Shown in pieces: positions 1 to 11,451 of a stretch of 64,000 nucleotides of DNA. Numbering within the stretch: the stretch's first letter is position 1; every line of letters begins with the position of its first letter. A program made the translations under genes and the position numbers. This stretch comes from Hedera helix (Eukaryota > Streptophyta > Magnoliopsida > Apiales > Araliaceae): positions 8,472,501 through 8,536,500 of the forward strand of contig OX359264.1 of NCBI GenBank assembly GCA_947179155.2, read 5' to 3'. The notes beneath the pieces are model-generated. The model searched no databases, had not been told where the DNA came from, and saw only the letters and a list, made by a program, of their open reading frames with translations.

Positions 1-975
1 ATATATCATGATTGAATATAAATAATTTTTGAGGTTTCAACAATATATAATAATTGTGAAAGAACGAGAATCAAGATTTAATTAAAAAAATGATTGAGTC
101 TTTACTGCTGAGTGGCCACTAAGGACCATGAACTAATACTAAGGTAAATCTGATATGTATCTGACCCTTTTATTATTTTGGTATTTGAGGAGATCAATCT
201 CTTGTACCCTATGTATATGCATAACATTTAGACATCTTGCGTATGTTCAATTTTTTTGATAATAATTCCCTTGTTAAGGGTTGTTCTTTCTCAGACATAC
301 TATAAGAATTCGCACCAACCAATAGTTTGGATAAACTTTTAAAAATATTCAAGTTAATGAATTTATATATGTAGTGTCTAGCCGAAACAATTAGCTTAGA
401 CATTGTTAAACAATTCATGAATCAACGAACTTTAAAACTTCAAATGCACTTATGTACGAATATATAAACAACATTGATGTGGATTAATTTTCAATAATTA
501 AACCACTTATAACTATTGAAAAATAATTACAAGTGTAGGTATATAGAACTTGCCTTGATGGTTGTCTACGGCTAACCAACACAATTTAATTTCTTCTTAA
601 ATGAACTAACATTAATAAGGTTGATCATTCGATTAGTAATATACATTGGTTCATATTAATAACATTTGTCTACATATTTAATCACATAATTAAACATTTA
701 GTCATACATTAAACACTTAGAAATATTATTATCATTTGATAATATTTTAATCACATAATACCAATATTCATCATTTAATATTCTTTAAACATTTGTCTAA
801 TATTATTAATCAAATAATAAGATTTAAGTCATTTACTAATATCATTAATCATTTAATAACATTTTAACTATTTAATAATGCATTAACCACTTAATAATAT
901 TATTAATCATTTATTAATATTTTATTTCTTTTCTAATATTATTAATTATTCAATAATATTTTATTTCTTTACTAA

Positions 976-1185
976 TACAAGTTTGATAACCCGTGTAAGA
1001 AACGGGATAATGTGAGAGATTTTTTTTTATAAATATTAAATTTTTTTATAAGTATTATTTATTTATTTTATTTAAATAATGATCATCATGTGTTGTTATT
1101 ATTTTTATATGGTACAATTTAGTGTTTTTATTATAAATTAAACTATTTATTTCCTTAGATATTCTAATTTTATTAAAATATTTTA

Positions 1186-1247
<62 letters not shown>

Positions 1248-1545
1248 ATTATTATATATTATAAGTATAATTTTTTTAATTCATAAATATCTAATTTATT
1301 GGGAGAAGAAGAGTTTGGAAATGACTTTTCGAAAGAAAAGTTTTGTAGGAGAGGAAGAGTTTTGGAAAAAACGACTCTTGGACCTTATACAAATTGGGTT
1401 AAGCCAAACTTGATTAATTAACTCGTGACGAACGAAGTTGACTCGGGATAATTAGATTTGGGATCACTTCTTACATTATTATAACGAAATGGACTCGGAA
1501 TAATTGGATTTAGGATCGTCACTTGCGTTGTTATATATTAGTATT
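976..1545. mobile_element. Insertion private to the left LTR of element B
   Basis: About 570 bp interrupt the AT-rich tandem repeats of this LTR and are absent from the paired LTR near 23440. The insert starts near 'ACTAATACAAG', carries the imperfect palindrome 'CCCGTGTAAGAAACGGG', holds a TA microsatellite, and has two direct copies of a block with 'ACTCGG.ATAATT.GATTT' (about 1440-1535). The ends share a weak inverted 'ACTAATA'. This fits a small non-autonomous DNA transposon, but family and exact ends are uncertain. Confidence 0.45.
1188..1262. repeat. (TA)n microsatellite
   Basis: A TA run of about 75 bp with a few interruptions lies inside the private insertion. The 71-aa ORF running through it (Tyr-Ile repeats) is an artefact of the repeat. 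Confidence 0.9.
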
Positions 1546-1845
1546 GATTATTAGTCATTTAATAATATTTTATTAATTTTCTAATATTATTAATTATTTA
1601 ATATTTTATTAATTTTCTAATATTATTAATTATTTAATATTTTATTAATTTTCTAATATTATTAATTATTTAATAATATTTTATCTATTTTTTAATATTA
1701 CTAATCATTTAAAAATATTTTTTTTATTTTTTAATATTATTAATCATTTAATAATATTTCATACCTTTACTAATATTATTATCCATTTAATAATATTTTA
1801 TTTATTTAATTTTTATCTAATATTAATATTATATTAAACTACATT
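1546..1845. repeat. AT-rich tandem repeats inside LTR B
   Basis: Degenerate tandem units of roughly 35-40 bp, built on 'TTTAATAATATTTTATT' plus 'TCTAATATTATTAAT', continue the array seen before the private insertion (about 840-975). The same array occurs in the paired LTR at 23220-23720. Confidence 0.75.
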
Positions 1846-2677
1846 TTCTGACCTAATTGGACCATTTCAAATCTGACCCGAATTTCATGGCCCAACCCCA
1901 CCCAAAAACAAAATAAAACAATTTTTCAAAAAAAATCAGTCGGCGTCCTGATGCTTGAATCAGGTGCCTAGGCGTGGCGTCCAAACTCGACGCCCCGGTG
2001 CTGGCTGCGTAAAAATGGTTTTCAATGTTTTCCAACTTTGTTTGTTTGGTTTCAACTTGCATAAAATCTTCAATACATGTTCAAATGATTTCAAACTTAT
2101 TTTGTTAGTCTCTTAACTTACTAATTTACAATATTTTATGGATCGATCACCTTTTTGTAATCGTTTTTGACACAAAAATTAAGATCGATCGACTAGAGCT
2201 TCATAAATGACAGGTTTTGATACAAACTTCATAATTCTCTCATTTTAACATCTTTTTCAAATATTCAAGTTGGGTTATCTTCATGACTCATAGATCTAGT
2301 ATATAAGTCAATTAAACCACGTAAACAACTTGCACATTTTAAACTAAACACAACCGATCTAGACTTAAAGTTAGGGTTTTACAGGTATACATATTTTCAT
2401 GCATTTTCTTCCACACTTTCACATACCGAGCATGTTAATCCACATAGTAAACATATTTAACCATGGACCTACATATATATATCATAGAACTATCATTAAA
2501 GAGCTTTAAAAAAGGTTTTGAACTATAAAAATACATTTTTTACTATCAAAAATATATTTTGACCATAGAAATTTCATATAACACATATATACACATAGAT
2601 CTATAAAATCTCCATTAAAACTCCATCTTTATACCTTTGAAACCCTTATAGTTTTCACAATACAAGTTTCCTCCCAC

Positions 2678-5556
2678 TGTGACGCCCCCAAATTCGGGTA
2701 CTTGTAACTCCGGGTTCGGTGCTCACGATCCACACATACATTCCATACATCTACCCATTCATACGCGGAAATATAAATATTACATTAACTTAAATCATTC
2801 TTACATTCCTCCCAGGTTTCTAAACCTTAAATCTCATCATATAATTCATAAAGTCTATAACATGATTTCAAATACAAATACAACTAAATTAGTCTTGGAC
2901 TTTGCCCTTGCCTTTATCTTTCTTATTTTCATCCAAATTCTCGGGCTTAACTGCATGTGATAATATAAGCAAAGGTGAGTAACAAATTTGTTCAGCAAGT
3001 CCAATAGAGATTTATTATGAACAAAATAAGCTTCTCAATGCCTTCAACAATCGAACAATAATTTGTGAAGTACATAAATAATAGCATTCTCATAACTGAC
3101 AAATATCTGAATTAACATGACAAGTGGTTATAAAGAACCATGAATAATAATGAGATATGAACAGTAGTTCTACGGAATATTTAACATTCAAATGAATGAA
3201 AAATATTCTCACAAGTACTTAAGGTGATCAGCCTCTTGTACTTACGAATATGCATATCGTTCAGTTTTTCTACATCGGATTAACCGATAAAAATTCCCTA
3301 CATTAGGGTTTTGTTCATCTCAATTTTACTTTATGATTCTGCACCACAACAATATGGTTTGGATTAGCTTCAAAGAATTTATTTGAATTTAATAATTTCT
3401 GCCAACATTGGTCTAACCGGATCAAATGGATTAGACCTTCATACGATAGTTCAAAAGTCAAAGAACTTTAATCATAAATCATTCAATATATGAATATTCT
3501 GACAAGATGCACAAAGTGCGAAGCATGACATTCGTACAATAAATATGTACCAAATAAGGAGTTTAGAATAGGACACTTGCCTGATGCGTCGATTACACTT
3601 AACTGTTCTACCTTGTCAACGAGTTGACCTACATATACCATATTATATTGATCTACTAATTAGATACAGTCATAACTCGTCATTCTTGAAAGTCTAGTTA
3701 ACACCTACGAGCCATCTAATCACATATGGTCACATGACTCACAATATAAATTCTATACACATGTTCATGGATTATACCAATCATTTGTAGTTCACAATAA
3801 ACCATCATAATATATCATAGTTGAAAATTTTCAGAATTTTAATTCCAGACTTTTTTTTTCTGCTACAGTGGCGCGCCCGTCCCATGAAGTGGCGCGGCCG
3901 CCCCACCCCTACCGAAAACCAGAAATGCCTTACGGCGCAGCCGCCCCCAAAAATACAAAGGGAACGGCGCGGCCGCGCTACTCCATCAGAAATTTTTCAT
4001 CTGGTTTCCTTGCGTCCAGTTTTTTCCAGATTTTGGGCATACATGGTTTGTTTGTTCTTCAAAACACAATTTATCATCATGTAGGGTATGTTTACACTAT
4101 CAAAATAACTTGTAAAAGCGAAGCTTCCATTGTTTTTCTTTATGAAATATGGATCTATATAGTTTCAAGGTTATAGTTTTACTAAATGAAGACATGCTCC
4201 CATTTACCCAAAAGATAGCAATATTTCCCACAAGGTTTTCATGTCTCACAATGGCTCACTTAGATTCATATTTATCTAACGGCACCACTAGCTTTCTTAC
4301 GATGCTCAACACACACATATACAGACCATTTTACTCACAAATTAGTTCATGGTTTATACTAACTTGGGACACATGGTACACTCTCTTATTTAGCTTACAA
4401 AGTATGCTTCAATGCTTAGTTTTGTATCATTGTACCATGCTCAGCATCATAACTTACACACATAGACATTTCTTGAGTTTGAAAATCACATTATCACCAT
4501 AAAACATGGTAATACCATTCTCTTAGGAATTTTGACAAACACCTAGTGTGCATTCATGAAATGTATGCTTGTTATAGACATCTAAGCACATAACCTCCAT
4601 TTATATTCCTCCTTATACCATTGGGTCCTCCATGACCCTCCCAAACACAACAAAACTCCCACAATAATATAATCCAACAATCACTTAAGAAAGCATATCA
4701 AAGCTTAACGTCAATGGAGTTCAAAAGAGAGAAACCATTATACCTTGCTAGCTTAGCTTGATTTTTAGTTGATGATGGCTACAAGAATTCTGGATTGTTC
4801 TTCCTCTCCAACCGTGACTCTCTCATACGCTCTCTCTATTGCTACTCTGTTTTCTTCTTACTTAGCAAGTGATGAATTTTGATTCAGGAACGATGCTGGA
4901 AATATAAGTTGGATTCTTCTACATTCCAGCAGCCAAAGACTCTTGGTTCAAACCTTTAACCACCTCCTAGAACTCCCTATGTGATCTCTCGCGTCGCCCC
5001 TAAAGATTTCCAACGCCGCTCACGCAACATCTGGTTCCCTATTTTTCGGTTAACCAGTTGCAACATGCTGTCCCAATTTGAGTGACACAAGTGTTAAACT
5101 GATAAGCTACATGGATCTCACGATTGGGCTGGACTTAGAGAAAAATATTGGACCATTGGCAATTTCTTAGGCTTTGCTGAAAATCCTCTTTAAGTTGGAC
5201 TAAATAATACCTCTTAATTTTGGGCCACTAATAATCCTTACATTGCAATTTAATTCAATTACACATGAACCCAAATTATTAATTAATTGTTTGGGGTCTC
5301 AAATTATCATATTAATTAATCCTATTATTCATTAATATGCTAATTTAGCCTGTAAAATATCAAATTTAGGTTATAATTTTAATAACCCAAATTTAATTCA
5401 TTACCCATGTAATTTAATTACATGTTGGCTCACCTTTTCATTCTCAATCTAAGTATACATTTAAAATAAAGTATCCTTTCATCACATCACATAATTAAAT
5501 AAAAATTTCATACATTCATTTAATAAACAGATTGTACAAATTTCTTGGTCGTTACA
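2678..5556 (-). mobile_element. Element A 3' LTR
   Basis: The LTR begins TGTGACGCCCCC on the plus strand and ends GTTACA, directly before the polypurine tract. It pairs with 11452-14306 at high but not perfect identity. Differences include about 45 bp present near 3815-3860 but missing from the partner, and about 18 bp present only in the partner near 12831. A CG-rich patch at 3866-3985 holds several GGCGCGGCCGC-like units. The ORFs at 2679-2960, 3821-4176 and 4149-4502 occur in both LTRs but have no recognisable protein and are read as chance frames. Confidence 0.95.
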
Positions 5557-5569
5557 TTCTCCCCCCTTA
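5557..5569 (-). other. Polypurine tract of element A
   Basis: Plus-strand TTCTCCCCCCTTA lies directly against the LTR end. In element sense it is a purine run (AAGGGGGGAGAA) ending at the 3' LTR, the expected primer for plus-strand DNA synthesis. Confidence 0.9.
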
Positions 5570-5601
5570 TAAAGATTCCGTCCCCGGAATCGCATTATAG
5601 G

Positions 5602-8600
5602 TTACACAAAAAGATGGGGATAATCATTTTTCATTTTATCTTCAAATTTCCACGTGGCTTCTTCAGCGTTGTGGTTCCTCCAAATTACCTTTACAGAAGG
5701 TATTATTTTATTTCTTAAAACTTGTTCCTTACGATCAATGATCTGAACAGGAACTTCTTCATACGTTAGATCCTTCTCGACTTGTATTGGCTCATACGCG
5801 ATCACATGCTTATAATCTGGCTTGTATGGTCGCAACACTGATACGCGAAAAACGTTATGAATATCTTCCAGCTCGGGAGGTAAAGCTACCTCGTATGCCA
5901 CTTCTCCGACTCTTTTCAAAATCTCGAAAGGTCCTATAAACCTAGGGCTCAGTTTTCCCTTCTTTCCAAATCTTATATTCCCTTTCCAGGGAGATACTTT
6001 CAAAAATACGAAACTTCCTTCCTCAAGGTCTCTGCGCTAACGATGCAAATCTGCATATTTCTTCTGTCTATCTTGCGCTGCTACAAGTCTGGCTCTTATT
6101 ATTTTAACCATATCTGTTGTCTGTTGTACCATTTTTGGTCCTAACAATTGATGTTCTCCCACCTCATCCCAATATAGAGGTGTCCTTCACTTCCTTCCGT
6201 ACAAGGCTTCATAAGGCGGCATGCCGATACTTGCATGGTAACTGTTATTATAAGCAAACTCAACTAAAGGTAAATGGTCATCCCAATTTCCCCTAAAGTC
6301 CATCACACATGCTCGCAGCATATCTTCTAGCGTTTGAATAGTCCTCTCGCTTTGTCCGTCTGTCTGAGGATGGTAGGCCGTACTCAACCTCAACTGCGTT
6401 CCCATTTGTTCTTGAAAACTTCTCCAGAATTTTGAAGTAAATCTCGGGTCTCGATCTGACACTATTGATCCTGGGACCCCATGTCTTGAAACAATCTCTT
6501 TGATGTATAGTTTGGCCAATTGATCCAAACTAAATTGGATCTTAATCGGCAAAAAGTGCGCTGACTTAGTTAGTCGATCTACTATCACCCATATCGTATC
6601 AAATCCTTTCGGGGTAACTGGAAGTCCAACAACGAAATCTATCGTAATGTGCTCCCATTTCCACTCTGGTATCTCTAAGGGTTGTAATAAACCACCTGGT
6701 TGTTGATGTTTAGCTTTAATTCTCTGACACGTCAAGCATCGGCACACACATTCTGCCACTTCTCGTTTCATATTCGGCCACCAGAAATGTTGTCGTAAGT
6801 CTTGGTACATTTTTGTACTACCTAGGTGTACCGAATACTTTGAGCTATGGGCTTCTTGCTAAATTTCCTCCTTTAATTCCTGTATTGATGGTACCCACAC
6901 TCTTCCCTCAAATCTCAGGATGTTATCCTTATCCATCTTATACTTAATTACTCCTCCTTCAACAATTCTCTTTCATACCTTCTCACATTCGTCATCTTTT
7001 TCTTGTACTTCTTTTATTCTGTCCAATAGAGTTGGTCGAAGCTCCATTGCAAATAACATCTCTTTCGATTCTTCCGAAATTTTGATTTCTAACTCCAACC
7101 TTGCCATTTCTCGAATTAATTCATCCTGAACAGTCAACATCATCAATCTTTCTCCACCTTTTCTGTTTAACGCGTCAGCCACTACGTTGGCCTTCCTTGG
7201 ATGATACAGAATTTCACAATTATAATCCTTAATTAACTCCAACCATCGTCTCTGCCTCATGTTAAGCTCCTTCTGGGAGAAAATATATTTTAGACTTTTA
7301 TGGTCTGTATATATCTCACACTTCTCCCCATAGAGGTAATGCCTCCAAATTTTCAATGCAAAAACCACTCCCGCTAATTCCAAATCATGTGTCGGATAGT
7401 TCTTCTCATAATCCTTCAACTGACGTGACGCATACGCAATGACTTTACCATTTTGCATAAGCACACAACCTAGTCCTTTATGCGATGCATCACTATATAC
7501 TACAAATCCTCCTGTACTATCTGGCAAAGATAACACAGGTGCCTGACTCAATCTCTTTTTCAACTCCCTGAAGCTTTCCTCGCATTTATCCGTCCAAACA
7601 AACTTTACTGTCTTTCTTGTCAGATTAGTTAACGGAATTGCTATCTTCGAAAAATCTTAGATAAATCTTCGATAGTAACCCCCTAATCCTAAGAAACTTC
7701 GTACTTCTGTCGGTGTCTTGGGCTGCTCCCAGTTAATCACCGCCTCCACTTTTGCCGGATCAACAGAGATTCCTTCTTTATCAATAACATGTCCTAAAAA
7801 CTGAACTCTTTCCATCCAAAATTCACACTTTGTAAATTTTGCGTACAACTTCTCCTTTCTCAGGGTTTCCAATACTATTCCCAGATGTTCTGTATGCTCT
7901 TCCTTAGTTTTGGAGTAAACTAGAATATCATCAATGAAGACCACTACAAACTTGTCTAAATACTGTTTGAACGCCCGATTCATCATATCCATAAACGCGG
8001 CTGGCGCGTTCTTCAACCCAAACGACATTACCAGAAACTCGTAATGACCGTAACGAGTCCTAAATGCTGTCTTTAGTACATCCTCCTTTCTTACTTTCAA
8101 CTGATGGTAACCAGTTCTTAAGTCTATCTTGGAGAAATATCTTGCTCCCTTCAACTGATCAAACAAATCGTCGATCCTTGGTAGGGGATACTTGTTCTTG
8201 ATTGTGACTTTGTTTAACTCCCTATAGTCGATACAAAGCCTCATCGACCCATCCTTCTTTTTCACAAATAGCACTAGTGCTCCCCACGGAGACACACTCG
8301 GTTGAATGTATTTCTTGTCTAATAACTCATGTAGTTGGATCATTAGTTCTTTCATCTCTACAGGCGCCATTCGATACGGAGCCTTCGATATTGGTGTTGT
8401 TCTTGGTACTAAATTTATAACAAACTCAATCTCTCGGACTCGCGGCAGACCTGGTAGTTCATCCCGAAAAACATCCGCAAACTCATTCACTACAGGTATC
8501 TGTCCTATTTCTTTCACCTCCTTCTGGGTATCCACTATATGGCACAGATAACTTACGCACCCTTTTCTTAACAGTTTCTTGGCCTGCATCATCGTCAGAC

Positions 8601-10122
8601 TACATGATTGTCTTGGCGATTTGCTACCATAAAAAACTACCTTTGGCTTCTTTGAAGTCAACAGGTTTACACACTTCTTCTGACAGTCTATAACTACACC
8701 ATGGTTGAATTACCAGTCCATTCCTAGGATTACATCAAATTCTCCTAGCCCTATTGGAATTAAATCCACCATCATCTTATGCCCTCTTATATTCACGCAA
8801 CAATTTCTATGCACATATCTAACAGGAATTATCTCTTTGTTTGCTACTTCAATATTCAATGGGGATTCAAGTTTCTCTTAGGATAATTCTAGTCGTTGCG
8901 TAAATTCATCAGATATGAAAGAACAAGTAGCACCCGAATCAAATAAAATGTAAGCATTTATATTGTTGATTAGGATGATACCTGACACTACGTCTCTAGA
9001 GGTCACCGCATCCTGAACCGTCATGTTGAATGTCCTTGCTGTTGGTCGGTTAGGCTGCGTTGGTCCTCCGATTGACAATTTGTTGTTACTTCCCCTATTC
9101 CCATCACTTCCTCCAGATCCTTTCTTCGGACAATTCTTGACTACGTGATCCGCAACACCACAAATGAAACACCCTTGATTCTTCCTTGGTTTGGGACAAT
9201 TGAGTGAAATGTGTCCCTCCATTCCACAGTTATAACAGACATTTTTCCCTTTCATGCAGATACCTTGATGACTCTTGCCGCAGTTTCCACAGACTGTACT
9301 TTTCTTCTTCCCATCCTCTTGATTATTTCCAGAATTATTGTTGTTACTATTCCACTTCCTTTTTCCAAAGTTATTTCCCCCACTGCTTCCTTCGCTGTTC
9401 ACACCATCGCTCTTCTTTCCCTTTTTCTCTTGGTTATATTTTATCAAGGCTTCACTTCCGCCCTCAGCTATTATTGCTTTCTCTAACAGGGTGGTAAATG
9501 AGTTGATCTGTAACACAGAAACTCTGTTATATATCCAAGGCTTCAATCCTAACTCGAACCTTCTTGCCTTGCGTTCTTCAGTGTCCACTTGGTGTGGAGC
9601 AAACCTCGCTAATTCATTGAACTTGGCAGCATATTTTGCTACTGCCATGTTCCCTTGCTTGAGTTTTAGAAACTTGACCTCCATTCTTGCTTACAGGCTC
9701 GTTGGAAAGTAATTTTCGAAAAATAGCTCCTTCAAGCGATCCCATGACATTTTTCCTTCTCTTGCTCGGTTCTTGTTAGCTTTCCACCAGTAGTTAGCTT
9801 CCCCCTTCATCATGAAGGTAGCGAAAGCTATTTTCTGCTCGTCGCTTATGCGTGCATCCTCAAAGACTTTCTCCATTTCCTCTACCCAAGTCTGGGCTTC
9901 AATTGGATTCGCGGTTCCTTTAAATTCTAGTGGTCCTACAGCCTTGAATTCCTTAAAACTAGCTTGTGGATTCATTACCGGAGGTGGGTTGGTTACATGA
10001 GGTTCTCTCCCTTGCATTACTCCTACTAGGAGATCTACAAAACGTTGCATCGAGTCAACTAGACCTCTTTCATCATTTACAGACTCTTCTTGGTGTGTTG
10101 GTATTCTTCTTCGCGGCGGCAT
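5602..10122 (-). pseudogene. gag-pol: Element A gag-pol polyprotein, broken by eight in-frame stops
   Basis: Read on the minus strand from the MPPRRR start (ATG 10122-10120), one frame runs 1507 codons to the stop at 5602-5604, close to the 1511 aa of element C. The domains in order are: gag; three CCHC zinc knuckles (around 9150-9300); protease DSGATCSF (about 8915-8940); reverse transcriptase with FVVVFIDDILVYS; RNase H with VYSDASHKG; integrase with an HHCC-type region and the HPQTDGQSERT block; a GPF/chromodomain-like tail. Eight stop codons interrupt it, all in the same frame: 9691-9693, 8878-8880, 8710-8712, 7657-7659, 6973-6975, 6859-6861, 6187-6189 and 6037-6039. I found no frameshift. 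Several stops (CAA or CAG to TAA or TAG, CGA to TGA) are what C-to-T decay would give. The ATG at 10206 is in frame, but the conserved start is the MPPRR one. Confidence 0.95.
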
Positions 10123-10438
10123 TTTCTGATAATTACAACTTTGTATTATTATTTCAATATTTATCTTCAAGCATAAACATTTCATCATGTAAACATCATA
10201 GACCACATTTTTAATAAAGCTCGTTTATATTCATATGCCAGCAAGTAGTGCATTACACTTTACATATCATAGCATATTGCTATAAACGTTCATTATCCCT
10301 CTGTCTTGAACAAAAGACGGGATTTACCCAAACATAACCCCTACTATCACAAAAGTTAGGGACAATCTACTCATCCCTTAACTATACAAAAGTTGGGATT
10401 TCATAAGCATATAGATATAACTGCGACAGATAGACCAA

Positions 10439-11272
10439 CTATCCAAGCATGCCACATTGAATGGCATCATCATACTCCTGTTGGCCTATATAATCTACCA
10501 GCTGCTGACTCATGGTGTGGCTAGTCTGTCCTTCCTCTGGAGGGTACCTATGCACCCTATTCAACCACCTCCCCACAGATGTGCTGAATGCATAGCTCAT
10601 GGAATCTATCTTGACTTTCTTAGCTCGGACTTCCCCTTCCAGTTGATCTACCCGCCTGACAGATCTGCTTCATGCCTCCTCAACCCTGATCTTATCGGCA
10701 ATCTCTAGATCAAATTCGTCCTTCATGGCCTCATTCTCAACCTGAAGCTCAACTCTCCTTTGCACAACTTCTAGGTACTTCTCATTCATCTCAGTCACTT
10801 TTGCCATCAATTGATGCACTAGTGACTCATACTGTCCCACCACGTTCTAATACTCGTGGTTCTCCTCTTGCAGCTCACGAACTCTCTCCTCCAATTCCAT
10901 GTTCTTATCCATAAACTGATATGCCACAGACTTGTATGGGTCTTCCATATCCTGATGTGTTTGATTCTCTTCTTCTAGGTGCATAATCCTATCTTTCAGC
11001 TCTAGATTCTCATCTACTAGCTGTCCTACCCAAGGATTCTCAGCTGACGGCTCATCCGGTGAGGTATAGTATCGCACCCCTTCCTCAGCCTCAGCTATAA
11101 GCTCATTCACATCAGCTGGCTCCCCCTCGGCTACCAGCTCCTCATTAGTCTCAGCCATGTGATCCTTCTTAGGATCTGTCTCAGGCTCAATCTCTATCGG
11201 TTGTTCCATATCCGTATGGATATCTAGGAACACTTCCTCAGCTGTCATGCTTAATTCTCCAACTTCTGACAT
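10439..11272 (-). pseudogene. Element A extra ORF upstream of gag (acidic coiled-coil), two nonsense codons
   Basis: From the ATG at 11272 one frame runs 278 codons to a stop at 10439-10441. It is interrupted by a TAG at 10847-10849 and by one TGA further on, near 10665. It is homologous along its length to the intact 285-aa ORF of element C (44185-45042). Shared features are the start (TAEE..xDIH), the block HLEE.N.THQ.MED.Y...AYQF, and the C-terminal block ending EEGQ..HT.S...V..IG..EYDDAI..GM. The N-terminal third is acidic and the middle has the heptad, Glu/Lys/Leu-rich character of a coiled coil. It sits between the primer-binding site and gag in sense orientation. I do not recognise the family and propose no specific function. 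Confidence 0.8.
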
Positions 11273-11436
11273 CCTATAATCAAAACAGTAATTAGTATCC
11301 TAAAGAAGTCATTTTATTCTACCACATAACACATAAGTTGTTCTTTTATTTTCACAATTCAGTTATAACTCGATATGAGTTTTATTAAGGTCATACTCCT
11401 AAGGTTTTCCCCCCAACCTAAGATTTATAACCTACT

Positions 11437-11448
11437 GCTCTGATACCA
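11437..11448 (-). other. Primer-binding site of element A (initiator tRNA-Met)
   Basis: Plus-strand GCTCTGATACCA is the complement of TGGTATCAGAGC, which pairs with the 3' end of plant initiator tRNA-Met. It lies three bases from the 5' LTR, the usual spacing, and fixes the element as minus-strand. Confidence 0.95.
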
Positions 11449-11451
11449 AGC

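Larger units (their letters stand above)
1..2672 (-). mobile_element. Element B, 3' LTR, first segment (cut off by window edge)
   Basis: The segment matches the copy starting at 22490 almost base for base over its first several hundred bases, including the same antisense ORF (209-418 versus 22629-22907), so the two are LTRs of one element. The LTR resumes at 14312 after the insertion of element A and ends in TTACA at 15438. About 375 bp at its left end lie outside the window, judged by alignment with the LTR of element C. Element B reads on the minus strand, so this is its 3' LTR. It holds AT-rich tandem repeats, a private insertion and a CG-rich patch (1938-2012). The short ORFs here have no recognisable product. 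Confidence 0.85.

Noticed and set aside
1198..1413. 71-aa ORF with Tyr-Ile repeats
   Set aside because: It is a TA microsatellite read through into unrelated sequence.
3821..4502. Overlapping plus-strand ORFs of 87, 102 and 117 aa in LTR A, partly repeated at 12599-12865
   Set aside because: They are shared only because the LTRs are duplicates. They run antisense to the element, differ by indels between copies, and show no domain.
11437..11448. tRNA-like GCTCTGATACCA, considered as part of a tRNA-Met gene
   Set aside because: Only the 12-base 3' end is present and it abuts the LTR. It is the primer-binding site, and no cloverleaf can be drawn from the neighbouring bases.
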